Assembly (NCBI GenBank): GCA_022510865.1
Contig: JAFLSQ010000009.1
Coordinates: 1-64,000 of the forward strand
Reading direction: 5' to 3'
Source: Treponema sp.
GTDB lineage: Bacteria > Spirochaetota > Spirochaetia > Treponematales > Treponemataceae
DNA: 64,000 bases
A program made the translations under genes and the position numbers. Below the pieces are notes generated by a model. That model had not been told where the DNA came from. It was given only the letters and a program-made list of their open reading frames with translations, and searched no databases. Shown piece by piece: positions 45,571 through 55,572 of this stretch; position 1 is the stretch's first letter; each line of letters starts with the position of its first letter.

Positions 45571-46665
45571 ATGGTGAGAAAAGGATTTTTTAGGCTCGCT
45601 TGCCCGCTGATTTTTCTGCTCTGCGTTTTTCCGCTGACTGCCCGCACCAAGCAGAAAAAAAATGTTCCGGTCGCGGAGACATCGGCGGCTTCCGAAAAAA
45701 ATGACGCGGCGCAGGAGAAAAAAACGGAGGAAAAGCCTGAGCCTAAATATCAGCTTAAAAACCCTTCTGGCCGCCCGGTGCGGCTAAAAGAGAACTGGGG
45801 ATATGTGATGGCCGGCCGCGAGAATGAGTACAATTCTGGCATTCCGCTCACCGATGTCTGCTATTTTGGCGCGGAAATCGGGACTTACGGCAATCTTGTG
45901 AGCGTTCCTGCCCGCTCAAAGCTTAAGACCGGCAAGGCGCGCTGCCACCTTGTGATTGCCTGCAACAGCCGCTCGCTCACGCATTTTATCCTTGACCCGC
46001 AGTACAATCTCAGAAATCAGCTTTTGAAGGATATTGTCAAGGCCGCCGCGAATTATGACGGCGTTCAGATTGATTTTGAGCTTGTTCCTGCCCGCGACAG
46101 AAAGCACTTCATCACTTTTCTTTCGGATTTAAGATACATGCTCGGCGAGCCAAAATGGTTTTCCGTGTGCGTTCCCGCGCGTTTCAAGCTTCTTAGCGAG
46201 GATGTCTACCCTTACGCAGAGATTGCCCGCTACTGCGACCGCGTTTTTGTGATGGCGTATGACGAGCATTGGGCCACAAGCAAGCCCGGGGCAATCGCGA
46301 ATGTGGACTGGTGCAAAAAAGTGGCAGAGTACGCGAAAAAATCCGTGCCAGAGCGCAAACTGATTATGGGGCTTCCGCTTTACGGACGAACCTGGGCCAG
46401 CGAGACAACTGCCGGGGCATGGTATTTCAGCGGAGTGAACCGCATTATGACCGAGCACGGCGTTGAGTCCGTAAATTATGAGAACGATATTCCCACGTTC
46501 AAATACACCGCGCAGGTTGACGTGACCGGCTATTTCAATGATATTTCATCCGTGCTTGCCATTGCCCGCACCTACGAGAATCTCGGCATCGCAAAAATGG
46601 GCTTCTGGCGAATCGGGATGGAATCCCCGGATATGTGGAAATGGTTCAGAATTGACAAAAAATGA
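45571..46665 (+). CDS. Exported GH18-type glycosyl hydrolase
   Basis: Signal peptide; YDGVQIDFELVPARDRKHFITFLSDLRYML, VMAYDEHW, LPLYGRTWA. Confidence 0.88.
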   Translation: MVRKGFFRLACPLIFLLCVFPLTARTKQKKNVPVAETSAASEKNDAAQEKKTEEKPEPKYQLKNPSGRPVRLKENWGYVMAGRENEYNSGIPLTDVCYFGAEIGTYGNLVSVPARSKLKTGKARCHLVIACNSRSLTHFILDPQYNLRNQLLKDIVKAAANYDGVQIDFELVPARDRKHFITFLSDLRYMLGEPKWFSVCVPARFKLLSEDVYPYAEIARYCDRVFVMAYDEHWATSKPGAIANVDWCKKVAEYAKKSVPERKLIMGLPLYGRTWASETTAGAWYFSGVNRIMTEHGVESVNYENDIPTFKYTAQVDVTGYFNDISSVLAIARTYENLGIAKMGFWRIGMESPDMWKWFRIDKK

Positions 46666-46820
46666 TGATTTTCCCGCATTCTTGCGGACAGCAAAATTGA
46701 AAACCACAGGCCGCAGAAATCATCAGTTTTAAGAACAGGATTTTTGCCGTTCTCGGGCGGTGAATGCGAAAAGTGCGGCTGGGCAATCCGCCTGGGTTGC
46801 AATCAGAATAATATCGGTGT

Positions 46821-47258
46821 ATGATTCAGGTGCTTATGGTTTCAAAAAAACGTTCGCCTGCGCTGCACTGGCTTGCCGTGGTCGCTGTGATTTTTGTGAT
46901 GCTCAGCGCGTTTTTAATCCACCGCCGCCGCAGTCATATCACAGAGGCGTTTCATCTGCCGTATTTTCCCGTGAATCTTGAGGAGGTTGCCGACGGCACT
47001 TACTCCGGGAAAACCTACACAAGTTTTCTTCATTTGCAGCTTGATGTGACGGTTGAGAATCACAGGATTACCGGCATAAATGTGATTGAGAACGCCGGCG
47101 TTGACGGAGAGACCGCCCGCCCAATCATCCAGAGGATGATAGAAGAGAACAAGGTGGTTGTTCCCGCGATTAAAGGCGCGGAACTTGGCAGCATGGTCTA
47201 TATCAGTTGCGTGAGTACCGCGCTCACTGCCCAAAAAGATGGCGAACCCCGAGACTAA
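46821..47258 (+). CDS. Membrane-anchored FMN-binding domain protein
   Basis: N-terminal TM; DGTYSGKTYTSFLHLQLDVTVENHRITGINVIEN. Confidence 0.75.
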   Translation: MIQVLMVSKKRSPALHWLAVVAVIFVMLSAFLIHRRRSHITEAFHLPYFPVNLEEVADGTYSGKTYTSFLHLQLDVTVENHRITGINVIENAGVDGETARPIIQRMIEENKVVVPAIKGAELGSMVYISCVSTALTAQKDGEPRD

Positions 47259-47946
47259 GCCGGGTAATCAGAATTATCAGAAGAGGCTGGACGAGGTAAT
47301 CCGCTCTTTGCCGGACTTGCCCAGGAAGCCCGCCCTGCTTCTTCATGCGTGCTGCGCCCCGTGCTCATCGTATGTGCTGGAGTATCTTGCCGGATTTTTC
47401 AGCATAACTGTCTATTATTACAATCCGAATATTTATCCGCCGCAGGAATATCTGCGCAGACTGAATGAGACGCGCGATTTTTATGCCCGTTTTCCTCCCG
47501 CGCTTGAGAATGATGTGCGTCTGGTTGAGGCCGATTACAATCCTGATGATTTTTATGCCGCGATTGACGTGCAGAATCATCCTGAGCGTGCGCACGAAGC
47601 GGAAAAAGGTGAGCGGTGCCGTCTGTGCTACAGGCTTCGTTTGGAGCATTCGTTCCGGTATGCCTGCCAGCACAATTTTGATTATTTTTGCACCACGCTC
47701 TCAATCAGTCCGTTTAAAGACGCGCAGAAAATCAACGAGGAGGGGATTGCGATGGCTCTGCGCGCCACAGAGAATCATCCAAAAAATTCTGATTGCCGAA
47801 CTCCCGCGTGGCTTTTCTCGGATTTTAAGAAAAAAGGCGGATTCAAGCGCAGCCTTGAGCTGAGCGCGGAATGCGGGCTTTACCGCCAGAATTACTGCGG
47901 ATGCGTCTACTCGCGGGAAAAGCAGGGAAATCCGCCGGAATTGTAG
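47239..47946 (+). CDS. queH: Epoxyqueuosine reductase QueH
   Basis: LLLHACCAPCSSYVLEYL, NPNIYPPQEYLRRLNE, ERCRLCYRLRLEHS, GLYRQNYCGCVYS. Confidence 0.92.
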   Translation: MANPETKPGNQNYQKRLDEVIRSLPDLPRKPALLLHACCAPCSSYVLEYLAGFFSITVYYYNPNIYPPQEYLRRLNETRDFYARFPPALENDVRLVEADYNPDDFYAAIDVQNHPERAHEAEKGERCRLCYRLRLEHSFRYACQHNFDYFCTTLSISPFKDAQKINEEGIAMALRATENHPKNSDCRTPAWLFSDFKKKGGFKRSLELSAECGLYRQNYCGCVYSREKQGNPPEL

Positions 47947-48031
47947 GAATGAACTGATGACCCGGCGACGGTTTTAAAAATCATTGCGAATCTTCGGAAA
48001 TCTTGGTATAATTTTTTTGTTAAAGACGACG

Positions 48032-49621
48032 ATGGGCTTATTTCAGATTATTTCAGATTTTTTTGACTCGTTATTCAGACGTTCCTCGCCGGAAGTCCAG
48101 AAAAAGCAGCTGCTGAGGAAACTTGACGTGGAAATCCGGGAGTTTAATCCCGCAATTTGCAGGGAGGGGATGCTCCTGCCAAATTTTGGCGAGGCAATCT
48201 TCGCTCTCTACAAAAATACACGTGCGCTGGACAATCTTTTTCTTGCGACGCTGAGTCCGTCAGATATTCCGCGCCAGCACCGCTTTGAGGCTCAGCTGAT
48301 TATGACCGGCTACAGCCCGGAAAGTCAGGACATCATCCAGTCGCTTTCTTTTGAGAACCGCAAGCAGGAGATTGAGGCGGAGCCGCGCCATCAGGACATG
48401 GTTTACATCCGCCAGCGCAAGCAGATAGAAAAAATCCTGAAAGAGCTGAACACCGAACCGTTCAAAAAGATGGACGCCGATATTCTGAATCTGCGCCAGC
48501 TTGTGGAATTCTGCCACTACAATTTTATTCCGTTCATGCAGTTGTTTGACCCGGGTTTTGTTCCCGCGGATTTATCTTACCAGCCGTCGTATGTTGAGGC
48601 GCCCGTCCAGAAAGCATCGAATCTTCTGGAGGATTTATGCTTCCAGTTGTCCGCTTTTCACATCGACTCTGCGGTTGCATCCGCTACGCTTGCCGTGGCA
48701 AAACTCCACAAGGGCAGCGAGCTTACGGACGTTGAGAAAGACGGCTATCTTGGCAATCTTAAAAAAATAAATTATGTGATTAAGCGCGTGATTCCGGTGG
48801 AGAAACTGAAAGTCCTGCTAAAATACTGCCACGAGGATTTGAATTACGAGCCTAAGCTTGCTCATCCGATGGGCGCGCCGCGTCAGGAATTCGCGAATAT
48901 GTTGCAGACACGCTATGACACCGACGAGCAGAGAATCAAAACGGAGATTCAGAATGAGACAATCTCTGAGGAGCTTGCCGCGCTGTTCCCGAACATTCCG
49001 TTGCAGGAAGTTGGCTCGTACAGTCAGGCGTTTAATGACCAGCTTCAAAAAGAGACGCCGCTTTCTTTGAAGTGGCTTCTTCCGCTCAAAGTCCTGAAAA
49101 CCTTCCTTTCTGTTTATGTCACAGACGGAGTGAAAGCCCTGCTCAACGACATTTCCATAGAGGGATTTTTTAACAATCCCGAGTACAAGTCAAATTTCTC
49201 ATCGATGGTTTTCAGCATCTCAAATGCGCACGAGGAAGTCCAGCAGTTTGAGGACAGTTTTTCGCCTGGCAAGCCGAACAGCATTTCCGTTCTGCAAGGC
49301 TACATCACAGACAGCAGACGAGACAAAAGTTTTTACAATCGTCTTGAGAAAAGCATTTCTGTAATCAATGATGAGGCGCACAAACTTTTGCAGAGCCAGG
49401 TCTCGCTGCTTTACACTTTGAGCCGGACGCTCGGCGCGCTTCTGGAGGATGCGAAACGGCCGTCCAGCGAGCTGATTTCAAATCTCAAGGTGCTGATGAT
49501 GTCATCCAGAAACCGCGACCAGACAGGCATTCTGGAGTCGCAGTATCCGAACTGGAAGATTTTTTTTGAAATTATGAGAAATTATGTTATCATAAATAAG
49601 AGTGGTGAGAGCCATGAGTAG
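48032..49621 (+). CDS. DUF5312-like conserved treponemal protein, unknown function
   Basis: Long uninterrupted ORF in co-directional cluster; family name from memory. Confidence 0.65.
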   Translation: MGLFQIISDFFDSLFRRSSPEVQKKQLLRKLDVEIREFNPAICREGMLLPNFGEAIFALYKNTRALDNLFLATLSPSDIPRQHRFEAQLIMTGYSPESQDIIQSLSFENRKQEIEAEPRHQDMVYIRQRKQIEKILKELNTEPFKKMDADILNLRQLVEFCHYNFIPFMQLFDPGFVPADLSYQPSYVEAPVQKASNLLEDLCFQLSAFHIDSAVASATLAVAKLHKGSELTDVEKDGYLGNLKKINYVIKRVIPVEKLKVLLKYCHEDLNYEPKLAHPMGAPRQEFANMLQTRYDTDEQRIKTEIQNETISEELAALFPNIPLQEVGSYSQAFNDQLQKETPLSLKWLLPLKVLKTFLSVYVTDGVKALLNDISIEGFFNNPEYKSNFSSMVFSISNAHEEVQQFEDSFSPGKPNSISVLQGYITDSRRDKSFYNRLEKSISVINDEAHKLLQSQVSLLYTLSRTLGALLEDAKRPSSELISNLKVLMMSSRNRDQTGILESQYPNWKIFFEIMRNYVIINKSGESHE

Positions 49622-50714
49622 GCCAAAGGGTTCCAGAAACAGAAAATCATCCGATGCCGCAAAAAAAGAGCAGTCCGCGATTGAGCAGACTTTGCAATAC
49701 GAGAAAAAAGTTTATGATTTGGAGCAGCTTCTTGACATCGCAAAATCTTTCTGTCAGAACCTTGATTTTAATAATCTGCTGGAATCCATAGTTTACATTT
49801 GCATGGCGCAGATGCACGTGCTTGGCGCAGAGATTTTTGTGCGCAATCTTGTGCAGGATGACCGCTTCATTCTGGAGACCGACCATGACAGCGCAGGCGA
49901 GGAAGTGTCGCTTCCCGTGCTTGACCCAATATCAGAGAGGCTGATGAAGCTGCGAGAGGCCGTGACTTATGATGAGCTGAAGGCCGCCGTGCCGGAAAGT
50001 CCGTCTTTTAAAGTGCTTGATAAATATAATCCTACGCTGATTGTCCCGCTAATCCAGAAAAATCATTTGAACGGAATTCTGCTTTTGCAGGAGAGGATTG
50101 CCATAGACGGCGATGTTGCCTACACCGAATACGAGCGTTCGCAGATGCTCACAATCGCGTCTCTTGCGTCAGTCGCAATAAACAACGCGGCTCTGGTGGA
50201 GACATCATCCACAGATATGATGACCAAACTCAAACTCAAATATTATTTCTTCAATTTTTTGTCGGATGCGATTGACAACGCGCTCTCGCAGAAACAGAGG
50301 CTTGCGGTTCTGATGTTCGACATAGATTTTTTTAAAAAATTCAACGACACTTACGGGCATGAGTGCGGTGATTTTGTGCTGATTGGCGTGGCGAATCTCA
50401 TAAAAAAAAGCCTGCGCGAATCTGATGTTGCAAGCCGTTATGGTGGCGAGGAATTCACCGCGATGCTCGCGAACACCGGAATTGATGAGGCAATGCTTGT
50501 GGCCGAGCGAATCAGGGCGGCGGTTGACGAGCACGATTTTGTTTTCAACGAGCAGCACCTGCACGTCACAATTTCTGTAGGAGTTTCCGTGTTTGACGCG
50601 GAAAAAAATCTTGTGAATTCGCCGAGCGAGCTTGTCAATCAGGCGGATCAAGGGCTTTATGCGTCCAAGAACAATGGCCGCAACCGGGTGACTTATTTTG
50701 TACCGTCAGAGTAA
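49614..50714 (+). CDS. GAF-GGDEF diguanylate cyclase
   Basis: GAF-like N-terminus; active site SRYGGEEF with RESD I-site five residues upstream. Confidence 0.93.
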   Translation: MSRPKGSRNRKSSDAAKKEQSAIEQTLQYEKKVYDLEQLLDIAKSFCQNLDFNNLLESIVYICMAQMHVLGAEIFVRNLVQDDRFILETDHDSAGEEVSLPVLDPISERLMKLREAVTYDELKAAVPESPSFKVLDKYNPTLIVPLIQKNHLNGILLLQERIAIDGDVAYTEYERSQMLTIASLASVAINNAALVETSSTDMMTKLKLKYYFFNFLSDAIDNALSQKQRLAVLMFDIDFFKKFNDTYGHECGDFVLIGVANLIKKSLRESDVASRYGGEEFTAMLANTGIDEAMLVAERIRAAVDEHDFVFNEQHLHVTISVGVSVFDAEKNLVNSPSELVNQADQGLYASKNNGRNRVTYFVPSE

Positions 50715-51357
50715 ACTTTTTTTTCGCCGTCCGTTCAAGTACAAATATTCGCGCGTCACACTTCTGATAATCCTGATTAACTGCGCCCTTTTCGGACTGT
50801 GCTATGTGATTCCGGGCTTTTACAATCGTCTGCATTATTACTGCTCTTTGAACGTGGTGCTGGTGGAGCGCGGGCATTTTTACTGGCAGTTTGTGACGTG
50901 CATGTTCGTCCATCAGAATTTATCGCATCTGCTGCTCAATATGATTGGACTTCTGGTCTTCGGATTGCAGGTTGAGCGCGCGGTCGGCTCCAGCGAATTC
51001 ACGCTGTTTTATTTTCTATGCGGCATTCTTGCAGGATTTTTCTCTTTTCTGGTCTACAAATTCACAGGCCAGTACAACGTTTTTCTGATGGGCGCGAGCG
51101 GCGCAATTTATGCGGTGCTTTTTGCTTACGCAGTGCTTTTCCCGCGCTCAATCATCTACATCTGGGGGATTATCCCGCTTCCCGCTCCGCTCATGGTAAT
51201 CTTGTACGCGGTCATTGAGTTCGGAAGCCAGTTTTTTGCGTCGGACAACGTGGCGCACCTCACGCATTTGTTCGGATTTTTGTCCGCATATCTTTATTTT
51301 GTAATCAGAATGGGAATTCATCCGGTGAAAGTATGGAAAAAAACTTACGGAAACTAA
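50698..51357 (+). CDS. Rhomboid-family intramembrane serine protease
   Basis: FVHQNLSHLLLNMIGLLVFG, catalytic Ser in MGASGAIYAVL, His in VAHLTHLFGFLSAYLYF. Confidence 0.92.
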   Translation: MYRQSKLFFRRPFKYKYSRVTLLIILINCALFGLCYVIPGFYNRLHYYCSLNVVLVERGHFYWQFVTCMFVHQNLSHLLLNMIGLLVFGLQVERAVGSSEFTLFYFLCGILAGFFSFLVYKFTGQYNVFLMGASGAIYAVLFAYAVLFPRSIIYIWGIIPLPAPLMVILYAVIEFGSQFFASDNVAHLTHLFGFLSAYLYFVIRMGIHPVKVWKKTYGN

Positions 51358-52034
51358 AAGTCGCGCTGTCAGTTTTTTTTCTGCTGATTTTCTCACCCGG
51401 ATTTTTCGCTCAGGTTCCGTCTGTAGTCCGCAACATCCGCATAAACTTGTGGGCGGAGCTTGACGCTTACCCGATGCTCATTCAGGAGCAGGATGATAAC
51501 GACGACCAGTTCGATTATCCAATCAGAATTTTAAAAGAAACCGCGCCTTTCATCATCGGCGGGATGGTTTATGGCTGGGAATTTTATTACACGCCGTCCG
51601 ATATTCAGCGCAACGTCGAGGAAATTCTTGAGGTGACGGAGATTGTGCCCGCAGATTACATAAAAACCGGAATCCAGTATTCCTCGCCCTGGGTCAGCGA
51701 GAGCCGCCTTAACTGCTGGTGCGATTACCGACGCAGCGAGTCGCAGGTGCAGAACTATTATCTGTGGAGCTCAATTCAAAATCCGGTGGTGCAGGGCAGG
51801 GGCTACGGCAGCATCTCCCTGGGATTTGAGGGACTGCGCGTTGCCGCCAAGGACGCGCTCAAAAATGCAATCAGGGATTATTACAGGAATCTCATCAAGA
51901 ACAAGCCCAAGGCAATCACCGGAAAAGTCCTGATTCGTCAGCAGCCGCAGATTGGAATTGACGCGGGAAGATATATGGTTAATCTTGATTTTTTTCTGGA
52001 AAGCGGTAAAATAATACAGTATGAGATTTACTAA
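51333..52034 (+). CDS. Hypothetical exported protein
   Basis: Signal peptide LKVALSVFFLLIFSPGFFAQ; overlaps rhomboid gene. Confidence 0.7.
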   Translation: MEKNLRKLKVALSVFFLLIFSPGFFAQVPSVVRNIRINLWAELDAYPMLIQEQDDNDDQFDYPIRILKETAPFIIGGMVYGWEFYYTPSDIQRNVEEILEVTEIVPADYIKTGIQYSSPWVSESRLNCWCDYRRSESQVQNYYLWSSIQNPVVQGRGYGSISLGFEGLRVAAKDALKNAIRDYYRNLIKNKPKAITGKVLIRQQPQIGIDAGRYMVNLDFFLESGKIIQYEIY

Positions 52035-52050
52035 CCCTAGGAGTTTGATT

Positions 52051-52452
52051 ATGAAAAGACTTTTTATATTGCTTCCATTTTTGTTTGTGATTTCCACCGC
52101 GGTTTTTGCCGCTCCAGTTGATGACAACGTGGCGTATGAGGAAGATAAAGTGAGCATGGAAGTTGTCATTCCAGAAAATCAGCACATTCCGGAAAATGAC
52201 AAGCAGTTTGCCAGCGTAAAAATCGAATATTATCCGATGTATGACGAAATCCGCATTTATTACGAGACTTTGTCCATCAAATATGACCCTGGCGTAGCAA
52301 TGAACTCTGTGATTGCCTGCATCGAAGATTTTATGAAAGAGCGAAAATACAGCCACTACCGCTATTTGCGGCCGGAATCTCAGAAATATTTCAAGGATGA
52401 CAGAGGTCAGAAAAAAGCCCAGTGGTCAGCGCACATCAAACTTGAGAGATAA
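52051..52452 (+). CDS. Hypothetical exported protein
   Basis: Signal peptide MKRLFILLPFLFVISTAVFAA; SD TAGGAG upstream. Confidence 0.75.
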   Translation: MKRLFILLPFLFVISTAVFAAPVDDNVAYEEDKVSMEVVIPENQHIPENDKQFASVKIEYYPMYDEIRIYYETLSIKYDPGVAMNSVIACIEDFMKERKYSHYRYLRPESQKYFKDDRGQKKAQWSAHIKLER

Positions 52453-52475
52453 ATCTTTTTGGTTTTGCAAAAATT

Positions 52476-54032
52476 ATGGACGTAAAAAACATCATCAAGA
52501 ATCTTCATCCTTTGGAGATAAAAGTTCTTTTAAAATACGCAAAGGATGATGAGCTTACATCTGAGAAGCTCCAGAAAGAATTGGATTACAAAGAAGGTCA
52601 TGCGAACCAGGCGTTCTCGTGGCTTTCTGGCAAGACGCTTTTAAAAGAAATCCGCCGCACGCCTCACACTTATTATGAGATTACGGATTTAGGACGTTCT
52701 CTTGCAAAGACAGGCACCGTTGAGGAGCGCATGGTGAATTATCTTAAAGATAATGGCCCTGCCACTCTTCCTGATATTGCCGCCGGAATCGGGCTGGAGC
52801 AGAAAGACGTTGGCTCTGCGTTCGGTCCGCTTGCAAAAGACGGCGTTCTGAAAATGAATGCGGAGAAAAAAGTTGAGTACACCGGCGCGGCTCTTCCCGA
52901 GCGCATAAAAATCACGATGTCGCTTGTGAAAAAGGCGAGCGCGCTTGACGGCGGGCTTCTGAGCAAAGACGATTTGTCTGCCGCAGAAAAGGATGCCATT
53001 GCCGCCCTTGCCAAAAAACGCGGTGCCGCAGACTCTCCGTTCAAAGTGATTGAGCGCGAGACCGTGTTCTATAAACTTTCCGATGGCTTTGAGAAAGTCC
53101 GTGACGCGCTCAAAAATGCCGGTGTCACAGGCAACGAAATTGGCGAGATTACGCCCAAAATGCTTGCGAGCGGTGACTGGAAAAACGGCACGTTCCGCGG
53201 CTACAACATCGCGATTCCGCCTGCCCGCATTATTCCGGGGCGCACAAATCCCTATGTGCAGTTTCTGGAATCCGTAAAAGACAAGCTCACATCGCTTGGT
53301 TTTCAGGAATTCGACGGCCCGCTTGTAGAGACCGAATTCTGGAACGGAGACGCGCTTTTTATGCCTCAGTTCCACGCCGCGCGGGATATTCACGATGTTT
53401 ACCGCTTGAAAAATCCCACCCACGCAAAATCAATCGAAGAGCCTTATCTGAGCAACGTCCGCGCCGCGCATGAGAACGGCGGCGGAACAGGAAGCCGTGG
53501 CTGGAATTACACGTTCGACAACGATTTTACGCGCCGTCTGATTCTGCGCTCCCAGGGCACGGTTTTGTCCGCTCATCAGCTGCACAAAGCGGAGGTTCCC
53601 GGCAAATATTTTGGGATTGCCCGCTGCTTCCGCTATGATAAAGTTGACGCGACCCACCTTTCAGATTTTTATCAGACAGAGGGCATAATCGCGGGAAACG
53701 ATGTCACCCTGCGGGATTTGCTCGGCATACTGAAAATGTTCGCGACCGAAATTGCTGGCGCGGAGGAAGTGAAGTATGTCCCCGGATATTTCCCGTTCAC
53801 CGAACCTTCCATTGAAGTTCACATAAAGCATCCGGTTTTGGGATGGTTTGAGCTTGGCGGCTCAGGCATTTTCCGTCCGGAAGTCACAAAAGCAATGGGA
53901 TTGGACTGCCATGTTCTTGCATGGGGAATCGGGATTGACCGAATGGCGCTGATGGCACTGGGTCTGAACGACCTGCGCGAGTTGTTCTGCGAGGATATAG
54001 AAAAAGTTCGGCTTAGAAAGGCGAAGTTTTAA
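52476..54032 (+). CDS. pheS: Phenylalanine--tRNA ligase alpha subunit, archaeal/eukaryotic type
   Basis: N-terminal winged-helix-like region, GPLVETEFWNGDALFMPQFHAARD, FRYDKVDATHLSDFYQTEG, GWFELGGSGIFRPEV, GIGIDRMAL. Confidence 0.93.
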   Translation: MDVKNIIKNLHPLEIKVLLKYAKDDELTSEKLQKELDYKEGHANQAFSWLSGKTLLKEIRRTPHTYYEITDLGRSLAKTGTVEERMVNYLKDNGPATLPDIAAGIGLEQKDVGSAFGPLAKDGVLKMNAEKKVEYTGAALPERIKITMSLVKKASALDGGLLSKDDLSAAEKDAIAALAKKRGAADSPFKVIERETVFYKLSDGFEKVRDALKNAGVTGNEIGEITPKMLASGDWKNGTFRGYNIAIPPARIIPGRTNPYVQFLESVKDKLTSLGFQEFDGPLVETEFWNGDALFMPQFHAARDIHDVYRLKNPTHAKSIEEPYLSNVRAAHENGGGTGSRGWNYTFDNDFTRRLILRSQGTVLSAHQLHKAEVPGKYFGIARCFRYDKVDATHLSDFYQTEGIIAGNDVTLRDLLGILKMFATEIAGAEEVKYVPGYFPFTEPSIEVHIKHPVLGWFELGGSGIFRPEVTKAMGLDCHVLAWGIGIDRMALMALGLNDLRELFCEDIEKVRLRKAKF

Positions 54033-54042
54033 TTTACATTTT

Positions 54043-55572
54043 GTGGCTTTTAAGTTAGAATGTACGAGTATGATGAATGAGATAGATGATCGGATGGGGA
54101 TGGATCGTGAGAAAATCAGAAATGCTATCCGTCTTCAGCTGCCGATAGAGATTACCTCATATGCAGTTCCTCGAAATATGGAAGTGTACATCCAGCGTGT
54201 GCTTGAATTATTTCTTGCTGAATGCCATCAGGAGCATCTGCAAAATTCATTGTCATTCTGTCTTGGCGAGCTTCTTGCGAACGCAAAAAAAGCGAACACA
54301 AAGCGCGTCTATTTTGAGGAAAAAGGTCTGGACATCAATGACCCTCAGCAGTATGAGACGGGCATGAAGGATTTCAGAACCGAGACCTTTGATAACATCA
54401 ACTACTATCTTGAGCTGCAAAGGAAAGCCGGGCTTTACGTCAAGTTTGTGCTGCAACTTAAAGAAGATAAAATCTACATAGAAATCAGAAATAACTGCCT
54501 GCTCACAGAGATGGAGAAAGGGCGCATCGCGGGAAAATTGGACAGCGTTCAACAGTACAAGAGCATGGAAGAAGTGCTTGGCACTGTGCTTGACCAGACC
54601 GAGGGCGCGGGCCTTGGAATCATCATCGTCATTCTTATGCTGCAAAAAGCCGGAATTCCAAAAGAGAACTATCAGGTGTTCACCGAGGATGACGAGACTG
54701 TGACCAGAATCATCTTGCCGGGAAATGAGAGCATTTTTGCGGCGGTTGAGATTATGTCCTATGAGCTGGCGTACATGATAGACCGCATCGCGGTTGTGCG
54801 CAACCATTTTGATGTGATAAACGCGCTTGTCTCTTCCCAGGAACTTGACCGCAAGGCAATCAGGCAGATTGTCAACGCGGACATAGGACTTGCGCTTCTT
54901 GCACAGAAATATGCTCTGGAAAAAGACCCGGAGGCAATCGGAATAAAACATTGTCTCTCGCTCATTTCTGATGATGAGCTGCGCTACATTTATTCGGACA
55001 GCAATCCGTCTGTCCGTGTGATTGAGAACACCCCGAGTCTGGAAAATCTGTTTTTCCATGCACAGCGCACCGCGTATTTCACATATAATCTGTTCAAGAA
55101 GTACGGTGAGGGACAAAGCAAGCCCGAGACTCTGAATGCCGATGTGATGTACTCGCTGGGGCTTTTCAACAGCATTGGTTTCGCGCTCATAGAGACGCAG
55201 ACGCAGGAGCAGCGCAATTATATGCAGGAGCTTTCCTGCCAGTACGACGAGGACAGCAAGCGCATAATGGATGTGTTCAATTTTGGTGCTTCGGTCAATT
55301 ACATAAAGCGCACTTACACCAAGAAAATCAAACTGCCCGAATACGCCACGATGATTATCTCAAGCTGGAACACCAAGCGCGACAAACTGCCCGAGCCGCT
55401 TGTTTTTGCCGCCGATATTCTTTATCTTGCCGAGATGATGCAGTATTATGATGAGAAAAGAGCCGATTTCTGCCAGATAGACCGCAGTATCCTGAAAAAA
55501 TACGGCATTACGCACGAAAAGCAGTTCAAGACTACAATCACGCAGATGAAGATTTCTCTGGACAGTGACTAG
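54043..55572 (+). CDS. Fusion of a HATPase-like domain with an HDOD-like C-terminal region (start 54043 or 54070)
   Basis: LGELLANAKKANTKRVYF and TEGAGLGIIIVILMLQ resemble N and G1 boxes of HATPase_c; C-terminal helical region VVRNHFDVINALVSSQELDRKAIRQIVNADIGLA. Confidence 0.6.
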   Translation: MAFKLECTSMMNEIDDRMGMDREKIRNAIRLQLPIEITSYAVPRNMEVYIQRVLELFLAECHQEHLQNSLSFCLGELLANAKKANTKRVYFEEKGLDINDPQQYETGMKDFRTETFDNINYYLELQRKAGLYVKFVLQLKEDKIYIEIRNNCLLTEMEKGRIAGKLDSVQQYKSMEEVLGTVLDQTEGAGLGIIIVILMLQKAGIPKENYQVFTEDDETVTRIILPGNESIFAAVEIMSYELAYMIDRIAVVRNHFDVINALVSSQELDRKAIRQIVNADIGLALLAQKYALEKDPEAIGIKHCLSLISDDELRYIYSDSNPSVRVIENTPSLENLFFHAQRTAYFTYNLFKKYGEGQSKPETLNADVMYSLGLFNSIGFALIETQTQEQRNYMQELSCQYDEDSKRIMDVFNFGASVNYIKRTYTKKIKLPEYATMIISSWNTKRDKLPEPLVFAADILYLAEMMQYYDEKRADFCQIDRSILKKYGITHEKQFKTTITQMKISLDSD

